Below are positions 12,801 to 28,900 of a stretch of 64,000 bases of DNA, in pieces. The notes under the pieces were generated by a model. That model was given only the letters and a program-made list of their open reading frames with translations. It ran no database searches and had not been told where the DNA came from. Source of the DNA: Hirudo medicinalis (Eukaryota; Annelida; Clitellata; Hirudinida; Hirudinidae); NCBI GenBank assembly GCA_011800805.1, contig MPNW01000133.1:30898-94897 (forward strand). The letters run 5' to 3'. Positions within the stretch are counted from its first letter, which is position 1, and each line of letters starts with the position of its first letter. A program made the position numbers and the translations under genes.

Positions 12801-15800
12801 AAAGCATTGCCACAGGATCAAGTAGATGAAATTGACTGCTCCGATATAGAATTCAGGTTTATTGATCTTCCATGTTGTAGCCTAATCAATATTTTGCTGT
12901 GATTTCTCTTGTGCGATAAAACGAAATTTTACATTTTCTTAAAGACATTTCCTTCACTCTTACTTCTTATAGCACTTTATGTTGATCATTGAACTTTTTA
13001 GCCCTGGAAGTGTGGTGGTCAGATTCGTCTTTAGAGTAGTCGTGAAGAAAACAGTCACGATCACAAAGGCCAGCTTTGGCAATTTGGTTCAGAGTTGGGT
13101 AAAACTTAGGTTCACCAAAGGTGTTCTAAAGGCGAAGAAAGACTCCTTTAAGTTCAAAAATCTCGGAAGTAATTTCTTAAAAACATTACTTATTTGAATA
13201 ATCACTTTTAAAAAGTCACTTCAATAAGTTAATGTTTCTTCTTTACAAATGAATTATCTGCTGCGAATCAGATTCTTTTGGAAAATCTACATTTTACTAA
13301 TTTTTATATCAGTTTGCAATCCAAATCCATGCAAATATTCTGGGAAATGCATGGACGTTGGAGGTGGTGAATTCAAATGCCAGTGCAAGCCTGGAAAATA
13401 CGGGAAAACATGCGATGACGGTAAATTATGGAATTTCTTTACTATAAATTAGTTACTTTTTCCAAACTTGCCGTTTTCACAACCTTTCTACTTGGACTCA
13501 ATAAGAGCTGTTTAAATGGCTCTTACGACATTATAAATTAAACTTTTATAAAAATTATTGCCATGTTTAATTCATTTCATTGAACTAATTCAGATCCAAC
13601 ATTCTGCACTTGTTCCGGAGATCCTCACTGCAAAACGTTCGATAAATTGGCCATGGACTACCAAGGAACATGCAAGTTCGTACTCAGCGAGGCCAGAGAC
13701 AAATCGTTCACAGTCTACTCTCGAAACATCAACATCAAAGGGGTCAAGAGAGTGTCTTGGGCCAGATATATAGAATTGAAATACAATAATCTTGTCGTGA
13801 GAATGGGTAAACTTGACCCATACAACATTAAGAAACTTAACGCCGCTTGGGTGAGTAACGTTGAAAATGATCTGAATTATTATTATCTGCATATAACTCA
13901 TATTTATCTAACCATATCTATTTTTAATTAAAAGGTAAATGGTGTACAAGTGAACCTACCATACCAGAATGCAGATGTAAACATTTATAAACAAGGGCAA
14001 ACTCTGGTCTGCAGGACAAAATTTGGTTTGATGCTCACATATGGCAAATGGCAAGCCAGGGTTGGATTAACATCGAAATTCAAAAATAAAGTTTGGTTTT
14101 ATTCAATTTTTATTTCGTCTTTAATTTTAGAATTTTATAACAAAAAATGAAACTTCACATTCTTACTTTTTAATGTTTATAGGATGCTTAAACTTCCAAT
14201 GTGAGGACTTGTTGCTTATCAAACTAAATTTGCATAGACGCAATAAAGTGATAAGCTTAAATGACTTGCACACAAATGCATGACTGCATTGAAAAACAGT
14301 GCAAAGAAAATATTTAATAATGAGTTGCATTAATTTTATTGTTTAATTGATCGAGTTTAGAATCATTTGAGGATCTCAATAGCAAGTCGAATTAAATTCG
14401 ATGTCATTCTTGACTGTTATAATTGTGCACGTTAACTAAAAATTAATTTTAATTTGCAATATAATCAATTATGCAAAATAAATTTCGTAATTAATGATTA
14501 CGCAGATACAAATTGAGTCATTAACATAGGTGACAGGATTTTGTGGAAATTTTGATGGGAACAAGAAAAACGATGCATCCACCAGCTCAGGGGAGTACGT
14601 CTTCAAAAAGAAGAATTTTGGGAACATCATTGGAAACAGTTACATTGTTCAGGACACTGAGAAGCAACCTTACAGGTTTTATGTGGTTTGATTAAATTTA
14701 ACATTATTATCACGCAATAGTTATGATATTGCTGTAATAATATATAATAATAATAATAATATTATATGTAATAACATCTCAGGTTCCTTTTACGGCGAAA
14801 GTGTCAAAAATGTTATTGTAAGGTAACTTGTAATTAATAACTGTTTGTATTGTATAAAGACTGTACATTGTATGGAATAGCATTATGAGTAACATAAAGT
14901 CTATTTTAATATAGCATGTTTCCTCAAAAGGAACATTTTAATATTAGATAATTTTTTAAAGGCAAATTTATATATATTATAATTCAAATATTATTACAAT
15001 TATTCATTATAAAACAACTGATTCTGCAATCCCCTTTTACTCTGTATTCAAATTTGTACTTTATCAAGGAAATTATGAAATTGCTTATTAAATTATAAAA
15101 TTGTTTTCCAGTTCTTCTTGCAAGCTGTCAGATGATGAAGTTGGCAGTTCTGCATGTCCAGGTGTGGACCTCGAGAAAGCGCTTTTCCTCTGCCAACAAA
15201 TCAAGGATCCCAAGGGGAAGTTCAAAGATTGCGTCAAAGCCTTGAAATCCGACGATGTTTGTTTCATTAAAATTTATTTTAAAAAGTTATTTGCCAATTA
15301 TTTGAATATTTAATAATTAAATAATTTTAGTAAACAAACAAATAAATAAATAAATACTTGCAAGAAAGAAATGATAATGTCCCAACGTCATATAAAAAAA
15401 TACATTCGGTTGAAATACCTCTTGCATTCGCATAATCACTCATTCCATGCCCAACAAATCAGCAGAACATGGATTTGGCAGAAAGTGATCCTTTCTCTAT
15501 TCCTTTACTCAGCTAAAGCACTCGAACGCCTGCAAATTGTTCTTCTGTAGCATAAGTTTTTGTTGAATTAAACTTCAGCAACGCTGGCCTTGTTTGTTGC
15601 CATCCATCCAACTGTGACCAAAGTAAGTCTGGTGATCAAAAGGCCAAACATCGACTTCCAAGAGTCGCAGCGTCATAAACGTCACTTGGTCCCATTAGGG
15701 GTCGTTTACAGAAACTGTTGTCATTAACATTGTCACATTACTACATAATATTTCATAATGAGTGTAATGCAATAATATTACGTGATAAGTAAGAATTATG

Positions 15801-18800
15801 TTACTTAAGATGATGCTGAAAATATATGCTTGGTATGCATCATACTTTAACAGCCAATTAATTCAATCTGAATAAGCAACCAATTAGGTTTATTCATAAG
15901 CAGTCTTACTCTTAATTTTAATTTCAACAATTCATTCTTTACACAGGTATCCGATTTCAGTAGCTGGTGTGATTTCGACGTGAAGCAGACGTGCGATGCG
16001 ACAGTTGCAACTGCAGCTGTAACAACTTTCGTCGAGTCCTGTTTCGAAGTTGACTACACTCTCCTACAAAATGTTCTCGATTGGAAAAAAGAATTCAACA
16101 TCACTAAAGGTGCTCAAATATCACTGGCAGTATTTAATTCGATTGTTTTAAAAGTTTTACGTTTTTATTTTTGTCATATTTCTGCAATTTTTTTAGTTTT
16201 AAATTCGATTATTTTGTTATCATATTTATTCTTCTTCTTAGGAAATTATATCGAATGTTGGCAATATGCTGAGATTTTTGTGTGAGATTTAAATAAGTAA
16301 GATTATCTTGATTGATTGCTAAAATGAAATTTTTATTTTTACACCTAAAAAATAAAATAGGAAATATAATTTGGCAACTTTTTAATTTTCTATTTTAAAA
16401 ATGGTTTATTAGGACACTGATTAAATCATTTGTCGTTTTTACAAGATGATGAATTTGACGACGAGGACAACTGCACTGGTAACACAATACCAAGCACCTC
16501 AGGGTGTCAAAACACTTGTGATAATCAAAATGCCACCCTGCTCTGTGACCTTCCTGATGTTGTTGGCTCCTGTTCATGTCCCTCCGGTACCCTTTCCTTT
16601 AAGGACAGCTGTGTGACACAATCCATGTGCGGTTGCATTCACACGGATGGATCGGCTCATTTTGTGGGTACCTTGGATCTATAGATCTAAATAGGGCATG
16701 TGCAAATGATGTTGAATAATAACAACGCTGTTGATATTTGAAATATTAACGATTAATTATTAATTATTAACTATCAAATAACTCTTTTCATTGAAATAAT
16801 TCATAATTTAATAGTTATATTGAAAGTATCAAAAATGATAATCGATTGTAGCTGCAATTTGTTTCTATTTTCTTTCAAAGATCAATGAAACGTGGCTCAG
16901 TGAGGATTGTTCCAAGAAATTCACTTGTTCAGCTAGTGGAAAAATATCAACTTCTTTAAATTCATGTCAATTTGGAAAAACCTGTGTTCGTTCCAAGTGT
17001 TCTGGTACGAAGACTAAACTTTTTCGGTCTTATTGTTATGTTATAATATTAGTTTATTTTTATAATTGGTTCATTAATAATGTGATGAATTACATTTTAA
17101 ATGCCATACTTCTTTCATTTCATTCAAAAAACATAGATAACACTGGTTGCTTATGATCAATTAATAAGTTATAAAATTATTAAATTAAAAATAACTCATA
17201 AAATTATGTTAATGTGCAGCTTGTAACCCGTTGAATCCCTGTAAGAATGGAGGAACATGTATGGATGTTGACGTCAGTCCTGGTTACAAATGCCAATGTT
17301 CTCCTGGTTATTTAGGTGCCTCTTGTGCTTCCAGTAAGCTGTTTTGCTTACATATTTACATATTTTCTGATTGGTCTGTTAGAGAGCATTTCAATTCATT
17401 CCAATTCTAAGGAATGTAATACTTTGAAAATATAATCTTTGGGAAATAGCCACGGAATATGATAATTAGTAATTGAATCATGAACTAAGAAAAGAAATTA
17501 TGTAATTTCCAGGCTGTATCCATTAAATTGTTTTTATTGTATTAAGTATTAACAAATGCTGTCTTTTAATAATAATAATAGTTAATTTATAATGCGCCAT
17601 TTGCATAGTCAGAGGCGTCTTTTTTAGTAAACTGTATCCTTCATTTTGAAGGTTATGCTGTCTGTCAATGTTTTGGAGATCCTCATTGCATCACCTTTGA
17701 CGGGATGATGCTAGACTACCAAGGAACCAGAAAACACAAGTTGGTGGAATGGATGGGAGACCAAATGAACCTTCCATTCACCATCTTTGGGAAAAACATC
17801 AACTTCAAGGTAAGAATTATATTATTTATTTTATTACAGTAATTCTCATGGAATTGTCAGAACTTTGCATAAATCTCAATAATCTTTGTCATTGTCAAAG
17901 TTATCATTTCAAACCATGCAGGGCTTTCCAAAGGTTTCATTTGTGAACATGGTCGAGTTGTCTTACAACAATATGCTGATCAGAATGACCAAGGCCTTCA
18001 AATCCTCTTTCGCACCCATCATTGTTACTGTTAGTGATCTGTTGATGCACTAAATTTTTTCTAAAAAAAAATTATGAATAACAATTTCAAATAAAAACAC
18101 ATACCTTATTATTTAGTATTAATTGCAATTACCTAGTAAGACCAACAAGATGGGCAATAGACAAACAAAATTTATTTACGACGAGCAGGTAAATTTCGAA
18201 GAGGTAGAAATCCCATACATGAAAAACAACCTCACCATCTTGAGAAGAGGAAGATTTGTTGAACTGCATAACAACCAGGGTCTCATTTTGACCTTCAGTA
18301 GCAAATGGCAGTTCAAGGTCAAATTGTCAGCAGATTTCTTTGGAAAGAACCTGTCTGGACTTTGTGGTAATTTCGATGGAAGGATTGACAATGATAAAAA
18401 AAAAGCAGATGGAAACTTGGCCAATGGAAACACCTCATTCAGCTGGGGAAGAGATTTGGGAGATAGTTTCATCCTTCAGAACGACACCGAGGATGATGAG
18501 TAGGTATTTTCTGTATTAAAATTTTAATTGCAATTGAGTTGCATATTTTATTAATATTCGTAATGAGTATTATTAAAACAAACCAGGAAATTTCCAACTC
18601 CCACTGACTCAACTCCTCCGCAATGTCCTCCGTCAGTCCTAGAAAGTGCCAAACAGACTTGTGCCTTCATCACCTCAACAACGGGCCCCTTTTCCAAATG
18701 CCTCAGCAAAATACCTTCAGATGTGGTAGGTATTCTGATAATAATGAACTCAATGGGTTTGCCAATGCCGATTACTGATGTTCGCATATTATCGTATGCA

Positions 18801-21800
18801 TAATATGCATAATATCGCATTGTTATTATTATAATAGTTATATTAATAAGCATTCTATTGTAGTAATATGTTGTCAATACTATAAAAGTGGAAGAAGATC
18901 GACATAAAAAAATTATTAACAGTTTTACTTTTACTATTTCATTTATGATAGTTGGAATATGTACAAATTCAAAAGATTGTTTAAGAAAATGTTTGTAAAT
19001 TAGTGCTATTTAAACATATTATTAGTTGCTAATAATTTATTATTACAGATTATTATATAATTAATACATTATTTAATAGATATTGTCAATAATCAGTGAC
19101 TAATACTGCTTAAATAGCTCCAGCAGAGATATGATTGGTGCTTGTTCGATGTGAGCCTGACATGCGATGCTTCTCTCTCATTGGACAGCCTCACTCTGCT
19201 ATCAGACATATGTTCAGAGATGAACATCATTGTGGACTGGAGAGCAGTTCTTAAAATACGTAATATTTTTGATAATGTAAATATTAAGTTACAAGTTAAT
19301 AATTAATACGTAATATTATCAATATTTCCTTGGGGCAACCTTTGAGCATCGTCAGTGTTTTCTACAAATTTCTGTTTATGTCTTCTGATAAATGATCTAA
19401 AGAAAAAATAAAATAACATGAAAGCATAATGTAAATGCTTAATAACATTAAACTTAAAAAGAGTTTTTAATACATAAATACACTCACCAAAGTAATTTCT
19501 AGACTACTAACATCACAGCGACCTTTCTATTAAAACCATGTTGGCATTTATAACTATCAAATGTGATGATATTATGCATTGCAATTTTCATGACTGAAGT
19601 TTTGCTATGTAATATTAATAATGTAAATTTAATTATATAATTATTTTGCACAGCCTGCCAATGTCCCATTGAAGGAATGTCTTGTTCTGGTCTTACTCCG
19701 CCATGCATTCCATCCTGCCAAGATCCTCTAGCAGCCGAGAACTGCTCTCTGCCTCAAGTTCAAGACGTCTGCACATGTCCACCCGGAAAAGTCTTGTTCC
19801 AGGACAAGTGCGTGTTTGTGTCGGAGTGTGGCTGCATCGATGGAAGGGGGAAGTCAAGACAGGTTGGATGTTGTTGTTTTTTCATCAGAACCTTTTGGAA
19901 TTATTATTATTATTATTAACACATTATTATTTATAACATGCTAAATATCATTTGGTCGTCTCAATTATATCCCATATATTTGGTCTTCTAGTACTTTTAA
20001 ACTTTATGCTATTTTGATAATTCGTAAGTTAAAATTAAATTTGTTTCGATATCCGAAACTAAAGAGCTAGAGCTAAAGTTTGAATTACTCAGTATTGTCT
20101 CAGTCTCTACATTTTTTTTCTCTCCGTTATTAAGATTGGGGAGACATGGTTAACCCCTGACTGCAGGGCATTTAAGTGTGTCAGGTCAAATGTCATTGAG
20201 TCACGAACTCCCGCATGTCCTGCTAATGCAACATGTAAAGATGGCCACTGTGTAGCTCTGAGTTTGTAGAATTTGATTTCTTGTTTTTTAATATTATGAT
20301 GCTCGTGATGATATTTATTAAGATGAAGAAGGAGGTGATGTCATCAGTGTGACTGTGATTAAATCTAATTTGGTATTTGTGTTATTGTGATCTTTGAAGT
20401 AGACATCCTCAGATTGTGGTACTAATGATAAAGATTTTAACCATCACTAGATTAAATATTTTTATTTAAACACTTTATATCTCGAACATTTAAACATTAG
20501 ATTGTAACGTTATAATATATTATATATATATTATATAGATGCTCAATGTTCAAATAACACCTGTGATGCAACTGGTGGCAAATGTGTTCTCAATGGGGAA
20601 GGATCCTTTTCATGCAGATGCAAACCTGGATTTGCAGGGAGCAGGTGCCAATATAGTGAGTATTGACTTTATTGCATTCAATTGATTGCATTTTATTGCA
20701 TTGATGTTTTCAGTAATTTGATATTATAAATGATTATACATTTGTAATATAATAATAATACTTTATGATTAATTATATGAACAAACATTTGCACAACCTC
20801 TATGCAAAACATATTCTAAAGAATGTTATTTGTTTTCCTAGCGTTTTATTATGAATGTACTATTTTATATGTTGTTGTTTTTAAGGAGAATCAACATGCA
20901 AGTGCAAAGGAGACATTCACTGTCAAACATTTGATGGCCTTTACCTCGACTATCAAGGACTGTGCAAATTTGTGCTCGTCAATTCAACCAATGCAGATTA
21001 TCCATTCACTGTTTATGGGAAAAATGTTGTCAGGTGAATAAAAATGTGCGATTATTATCGATAGTGATTGTTTCATGCTTTTGAAATTATTGAAAGCAAA
21101 TTCTCTTTCGATCTTTGGGCTTAAAAATTCACAAAATAAAAAATAATTAATTAGTTGATAAACCTCTTCGTCATGTGATATAATTTAGGTTCCAAAAACC
21201 AAGGGTATCATGGATATTGTTTGGCGAGATACACTTCAATGGAAGCATCATCAGAATGGGTAGGAATTCAGCAGAAGATAAAGAAATTAAGATTCGGGTG
21301 GGTTTTTGTGATTAACTATTCTAACACAAAATTTATGCCTTTATGGATTAAAAAATAATTTCAAACACGTTTGATATTGTTACGTTATTAAAGTAATATT
21401 TTTCGGTAATAACTTAGGTGAACCTTTATGAATTTCATTACCTGTTACCATCACATCTAGGTTGATGGGGCACCTGTTACAGTCAGTCAGGCTTGGTTTC
21501 CAAGTTTCCAGGTGTACAAGACAGGCAAATACCACGTGTTCCAAAGTCGTGACAAGAAGCTGCAGGTGGTCCTGGGCAAGGATTGGACAATAAAAATAGC
21601 TCTGGCAGAAGGTGGTAGTGGAAAAGTGGAAGGCCTCTGTGGCAACAACAACAACGTGAGAAGTGATGACAACAAGTTGAGGAACGGAACCATGCTGGCA
21701 GAAGTTAATGTGAAGAAGTCAGGAAAGTTGATTGGAGACAGCTACGTGGTTGCTGATCCTGATGTCACCAATGTCTCGTGAGATTATGAAGTTTATTTTT

Positions 21801-24800
21801 AAATATTTTTATTATTTACTTTATTGATTAATTATTAATATTAATTATTTTAAATTAATAATGATACTAATTATTTTTTATTAATAACGTTATTAATTTT
21901 TAACGTTATTAAGTGATTATTTTTTAGTGTTATTTTATACTATTTATTTGTAGTCATTAATAATCATCGAGTTGTTGCTGAAAATTAATTTAAATCATAT
22001 TTATATATAATATAATAGCTAAAGATATTTGTATGATGTAACTAGGTTGTTTCATAATGGGACGGAAAAAAGAATTTGATGAATATGAATTTATAATTTT
22101 AGATTGAATTAAACTAATTACAGCAATAATATGCTTATCATGTATGCACATCATAGAGCTTTCATGAAAATCTAGGTATAATTTAAGTATAAAACAAATA
22201 ATAAGTACCACAAAAATCTAAATCCTTAAATGCTTCTTGCTTTATAGGGTCTGTGTACAGCCACCAACTCTACCTAACCCTCCTCCTTGCCCTGCGGCTC
22301 AAGTCAAGAGAGCGGCATCAACCTGTGGTGCCATTTCTGATCCAAATGGAGTCTTTGCCGCTTGTTTCCCACCAGGAAACCACTCGTCAAACGTCACAAA
22401 TGTTTCTGAAGACTTCAACATCACTCAGTTCAAGGAGTGGTGTGATTTTGATTTTAGTGAAACTTGTCAATTTGAGGCGGTTGATATAGCAGTCTCAGTA
22501 TTTGCCCAGGTATGTTGAAATCGATAACTGAATAGTTTCTTAAATAAGGAATCATTTTATGTGATCTTAAATTTACGACTTACAAAGTGAAATTGTACCT
22601 TAATTGTAATGTTACTTAATTTATTTGTTATTTAATTTCGTAATCGCTAGTATATTAATATTAAATATTACAAAATTAATTAATTGAATACTATATTGAA
22701 GGTCACTTTAACTGAGGAAACAAACTTGTAATTAGTTATGTTAATTAACTTTTAAATACTAAAAAGTTGCTATGATTTTATTTTCTACAGATGTGCATTG
22801 ATGAGGCAATCACGAATAGCAACCTCACTGTCAGGAGAAATGTCACCATCAACTCAACTGTTGTAGAAAAAGAATTTGAAACTGAAGTGGTGGCCGATAT
22901 TGAAGCTGTTGTCAACTTCAGATCTGCCCTCAATCTGAGTCAGTTTATATTATATGTTGAATCAAAAAAATTAATAGAAGATTATAAACCTAACTTAACT
23001 TTGTTATTCATAAATTTAAAATTAATTAGCTCACCTATAATTTTGTTCTCTTTCTGACAGCTGTGACATGCGATGATCCCAATTCCAAGTACACCCCTCG
23101 ATCGACTGGATGTCCTGCCACATGTGAAAACCCAAATGCGGCTTTGGATGACTGCCTTCTTCCAGATGTTTATGACGCCTGTGTCTGCCCTCTTGGATTC
23201 CTCCTTTTCCAGGACTTCTGCATTCTTCCAGCTGATTGTGGTTGTGTTCGAAACAACTCCGCCTATCTTGTATGTTTTTGGAAACTTTACATTTGATTGT
23301 AAATTTTGATAAATTTTGATAAATAATTGTGGCTAATAAATGATTCGGATTCATAATATACTCAAATAAGATCAGCTAAATAAAAAAAAAAGTTCGTAAT
23401 GTTCTATCACTTTGATCGTATTTGATTAAGTCAACTAATTATTCATAACTGATTGTTTCAATCAAAAGATTGTTCAATTGAGTTTCTTTCTCAGGTTGGT
23501 AACTCGTGGATGACGAACAACTGCACGGTGAACAACACTTGTATTAAAGATGACAACGGCACTTCGATCATCAACTCCACATCGGCCTCTTGTCCTGTAG
23601 GAAAACAATGCACAGCAGATAATACTTGCTCTGGTTTGTTTTGATAATTTTTTAAGTAAATGGTTAACAATTGCAGATTTGCAATCAAGTTAAGGACTTA
23701 AATTGTCAATCTTTATAAAAAAAAAATCTCTGAGGATTCAGTGACATATTTGGAATTTACACTAAAAAAACATGCTGAGATTAATTAAATATTTATTATT
23801 ATTGAATAATCTATAAATTGTTGACCAATCAATCTTTTAACTCATTTATTTTGTTCTATTCATTTATCTCAATCTGCCCATTTAGGGTCAATAAATAGCT
23901 TTGGTTCTGAAATTATTTGATGTCTGAATGTGTTTACAAATTCTTGCTTCTTCCTTTGGACTTGTGACTGAGTAAAGTTGACTTCACTGTTCACTCACTC
24001 AGCATGCCAGCCTGTTTCACCGTGTAAGAATGGAGCCAAATGTGAAGGTGGAACAAATTCCTCTTCAGCTCTGTATATCTGCAAATGTCCCCCTGGTTTT
24101 GCTGGTGTTGACTGTGGACAAGTTCTGCGTGAGTTTCATTGCTTTGCATATTACGTTTTTAATTAAAGATTATTGAAATAAAATAATAAGTAAATAAAAA
24201 CTTGATTCGTGAGCTAAAAGATAAAAACCCATTCAGCTTTTAGATGATGTGAATTAAAAAAAAAATAAACTTAATTACATTAAAATTAGCCCTGCTGCCA
24301 ACATCATTATTTTTATCAATTCGTGTTGTTTTTAGCCATTAAATGTATTTTAATAAATCACATTCATCAGAAGCACTGAATTTACAATGATTACTTTTTC
24401 ATCCCAAAGGTCCTTTTGGTTCCTGCTATTTCTTTGGCAATGGACATCTTATAACCTTTGATGGTTTGCCCCTTAACCTTAACACCACCTGCAAGGTCAC
24501 CCTCTTACAAACTTCAGACTTCTCTGTAAGCCTTAAAGCTTCACCACTCAACGGATTAACCACCTTCTCCTACCTGGAGGTTGTCATGACAACTGTCAAA
24601 GTAAAACTTACCGTGGAACAAAATGCATCTTTGCTGGTCTATGTGAGTTGATGATTGGTTTATTGATTGAAGTGAATTATTTTGTTAAATGCTTTAGAAT
24701 TTAAATTGTAGTTTAATTATAAGTTTAAATTAAATTCCTAATTAAATTTTGAATTGTGGGATTGATGATTGATACAAATAATTAATTATTTGAACATTAC

Positions 24801-25900
24801 ACAATTAAGTCAGGTAGCTTGTAATTATGGTTTATTTCATAAAAGCGAACACGTGTCACGAACATGTGTTATAATATTTTATTAAATTTTAATAAATTAA
24901 TCTGGGTTAAGGTTAATTATTTTTGCCAAATTTAAATTTAGTTTTTTTATAATTTTAAAATAACTTTTTTTTTAAACTTTTAAATTTATAACTTTCAGTC
25001 CACGTAACATAATCAAATCACTCACTAATTTTGAAAATTTACATTTTTTGATGAAATCTCACCAGGTGAATAACAGCCTCTCCATAGAACCTCCGTACAA
25101 CAGCACATACTTTGAGTTGAAGTACATTGGAGAATTCATTGAATTCAGTATTCAGGATCTGAAGATTCTCTTCTCTGAAAGTGCATTCGAGATTAAGCTC
25201 TCGTCAAACTTAAAAGGGAAGGTTAGAACGAATACATTTGGTTTGAATGCTAAATTATTACGATATTTAAATAAATATTATAATAAATAAATTTAATAAT
25301 AAATAAATTTAATATCGCTATTAACTGCAACTTGTATTACTTATTATATGTAACGTAATATTAGTTATAGAAACTCTTGCGAGCGGATAGGATTTACCAT
25401 ATCAAATCGAAAGCTTTAAACACTTGACAACTATTATTGTTTGTTATATATAACATGTTCTATATAATATGTATAATATAATTAATATGTATAACATAAT
25501 ATAAATAATAACATCACCCAATTCTCATTATTAAAATTAAATTAATATAACAATGTCATTGCAATAATTACCAGAATTTACAAAGAATAAATTCAAATAC
25601 CAAACCAATCATAATCTAATGACTGTAAGAAGTGAATTCTAAAAAATATTAACCAAATTAAAAACAATAACAAGTGAAAAATATTGTAAGTGGTTATTTA
25701 TTTATTATTGTTTTCATTGAAGACCAAAGGTGTTTGTGGAGATTACAATGACGTGATATCAGATGACCTTAAAACCTCATCAGGACAGCAAATACCCCTA
25801 ACAAGAGATGGATGGGCAGGTGAAAATGAGACCAGAGCTTTTGTGGAGAGCTTCCAGGATGCCAATGATACCAAGTATTTGGAAATTAAAATTGTCTTGG

Positions 25901-25932
<32 letters not shown>

Positions 25933-28900
25933 TGAATATATAAAGTAATTATTATTTTACGAGCGACACCTTTCCAACAACCTTTTTGTCAATAAATTGT
26001 ACAAAGTGCATGCATTTAATTAATTAAAACATTGATTTTCAAGGTCATGCAGTTCACCCAAAGCACCTTTGAGGTCACCGTGTTCTTTTGATGTTTTATC
26101 ACTCGGAGACAAATGCAAAGTAGAAACATGGATTTGTATTTAATATTTTATTTTTAAATAAACCTTTGTTGAAATATCAATGAAATATAAATGTAACAAG
26201 TAAATTTATCAGTTCTTAATTTATTAAAAATTACAAAACAACTTATTAATTATGGATTAACTTAGAATTTATAATAAACATTAAACCCACTAGGAAATTA
26301 TGAACCTACAAGGCCCCCTCAAGGACTGCCTGACAAACGTGAGCTCCTTGGTGCTGAACGTGACATTGAGTTGGTGTCTCAGTGACGTCAGAGAAACCTG
26401 TGATGTCGGAGTGGCAGGTGTCAATATCAGGTTCATTTACGACAGGTGTTTCGAGGTTTCAACGAAATCTCCTCCTCCGCCGCTCTGTGATTTGCTGAAG
26501 CTCCGTACGTTTTCACAAATGCTGAAAAGATGGAGTAATAACGTTAATTAACAAAGATAATTTAAACAGTATTTCAACAATAATATATCTAAAATACTTA
26601 TTATTAATAATATTTAAAAATATTTGTGTCTTTATTATTTGTAGGAAATTCTAATATTTTCTTTATTATTGTTCCAGCAACTTGCCAATGTGCAAAACCA
26701 AACACAACATTCATGCCTAAATCGTCTGCATGTCCTGCCAGTTGTAAAAATCCTGACCAAGCATCTCAGTGCCACCTGGCAGACCTTCTGAATGTTTGTG
26801 GATGTTCTGATGGTTTTCTTCTTTTCCAGGGAAGATGCATTCCAGCTGGAAGTTGTGGATGCTTCGATGAGAAAGGAGTTTCTCACGATGTCAGTTGACC
26901 ACTTCGTAACGTGATATTATAACATTTTTCGCATAATAATAATAGGAATTAATATTTTATATTATTAATAATAATTGATATTATATTGCACTAACAATTA
27001 GTATCTATTACATTAAATATTACACTAAATACTAAAGCCATTAGAATGTCGTTGAGTAATAGTAAACTTGTAAAAATAATTATATCTTTAATAACTTGTA
27101 AACTGTTATTGTAGATTGGAGAATTTTGGTTGAGTGCCACCTGTGCAATCAAATACACCTGCCCATCCAATGGTTCGATCAGCGAAGAACCTTATACTTG
27201 CAATAAAACGTGTGTCAAAGGTGCATGCACAGGTGAGATGAGATTAATTATTACTGGAGAAAATCTAAATTTTCTTTATGAAATATTAATTACGAGTTAA
27301 CTGATTAAACTAAGTTACATAATCCCACTTAAATTGTCAGAAGCTTACAAGTTTACAAGTTTACAAATTTACATTTGTGAAAGCAGATATTTTAAAGTAA
27401 TTTATCATAATTTATTTCAACTTAAATTTTGAAAAACAACGACAATTGTTTTGAAATCTTCAGCGCATTTGGAAACATACTTAAAGATTCCTAATCATAT
27501 TTTTGATGACTTTCACTTCAGCTTGCACAAATCCTTCACAATGTGTTGGTGGAAAGTGTTACGACACGAATAACGATCCTGGTTATTTCTGCAGATGCAA
27601 CCCTGGTCTTGTTGGAAATGGACTATCCTGTAGAAGTTTGTTATTTTATTATTTTTTATTATTACTATTACTTATTATTATTTAATATCATTTGAAATTA
27701 AATTTACATATTACAATTAAGTTATAATTCATGAAAAGTATTTTGTTCACAAAAATATTTTTTCGATATTTTTTTAGTCAATCTGACTGTGACACAAAAT
27801 GAACCTGAATAACATAAAAGTTATCTTCATCTTATCTTGCCTTGAATCACTCCTTTGATTAATTTTTTTCGTCACTCATTTATTTGGAATGGATTGATGG
27901 AGTGACACCAAGCAATCAATAATAATGAAACAATTTTAAGCCAAATGAAATTTGTTTGTTTCCATGGAATAATTTCAGGACGAGATGCTGGTGTCTGTTC
28001 AGTGTACGGTGATCCCCACTACATTTCCTTTGACAAGCAGTACTTCGACTACCAGGGAACGTCCAAATACGTCCTCCTCGATTCTCTCGACAAAACTCGA
28101 CCAATTAGGATCTTGTCCAAGAATGTTCCAGTGAAAAGAAAATCCAAGGTACATTGTAAAATTAAAAAGATCTAATGATATTATTATATAATATTAATAT
28201 AGTATTATTATTATTATCATTATTATTACATTACTATTATTATATTATTATTATTATATAATATTAATAACAATAATATTATTATAATATGTTTATAATA
28301 ATTTATAATATGTTGCTCTTAGCAAAAAAACTTTTAAGAATGTGAGCTTTCTTGAATTGAATCAATTTGAATTGCATTCCATTTACAAATCAACTGTTGG
28401 AATTAATGAATGTTGACAGACTCTTTATTGGTTTTCTGGATATTTAAAAATATTAAACTTTAAAATATTAAAGAAATTTGATAAAAGATGAATGCAAGAT
28501 AACTGGGACAAATGCTAAAAAACATATGTATATATGTTAACATATGTATATAAAAAACATATGTATATATGTTTTTAAATATATGTGAACATAATGTTGA
28601 CATTAATTAGTTCAATAATTTTTTTTAAATTACCAAGTTTTGGCAAATATATGAACATTATTTGATTTAAACATATTTTATTTCCAGGTGTCTGTGTTGG
28701 ATTACGCTGAAGTTTTGTTCAGGAACAAAACCTTCAAACTTCAGAGAGCTTACGATGGCATCTTTGCTCCCATTGTTGCTAAGGTTGGCAAACATACATT
28801 TAAGCAATCTACTAATAATAGAAATATCATTATTTCATTATCGTCGTCATCGTCATCACCACCATCAACGTCATCATCATCATCATCATCATCATCATCA

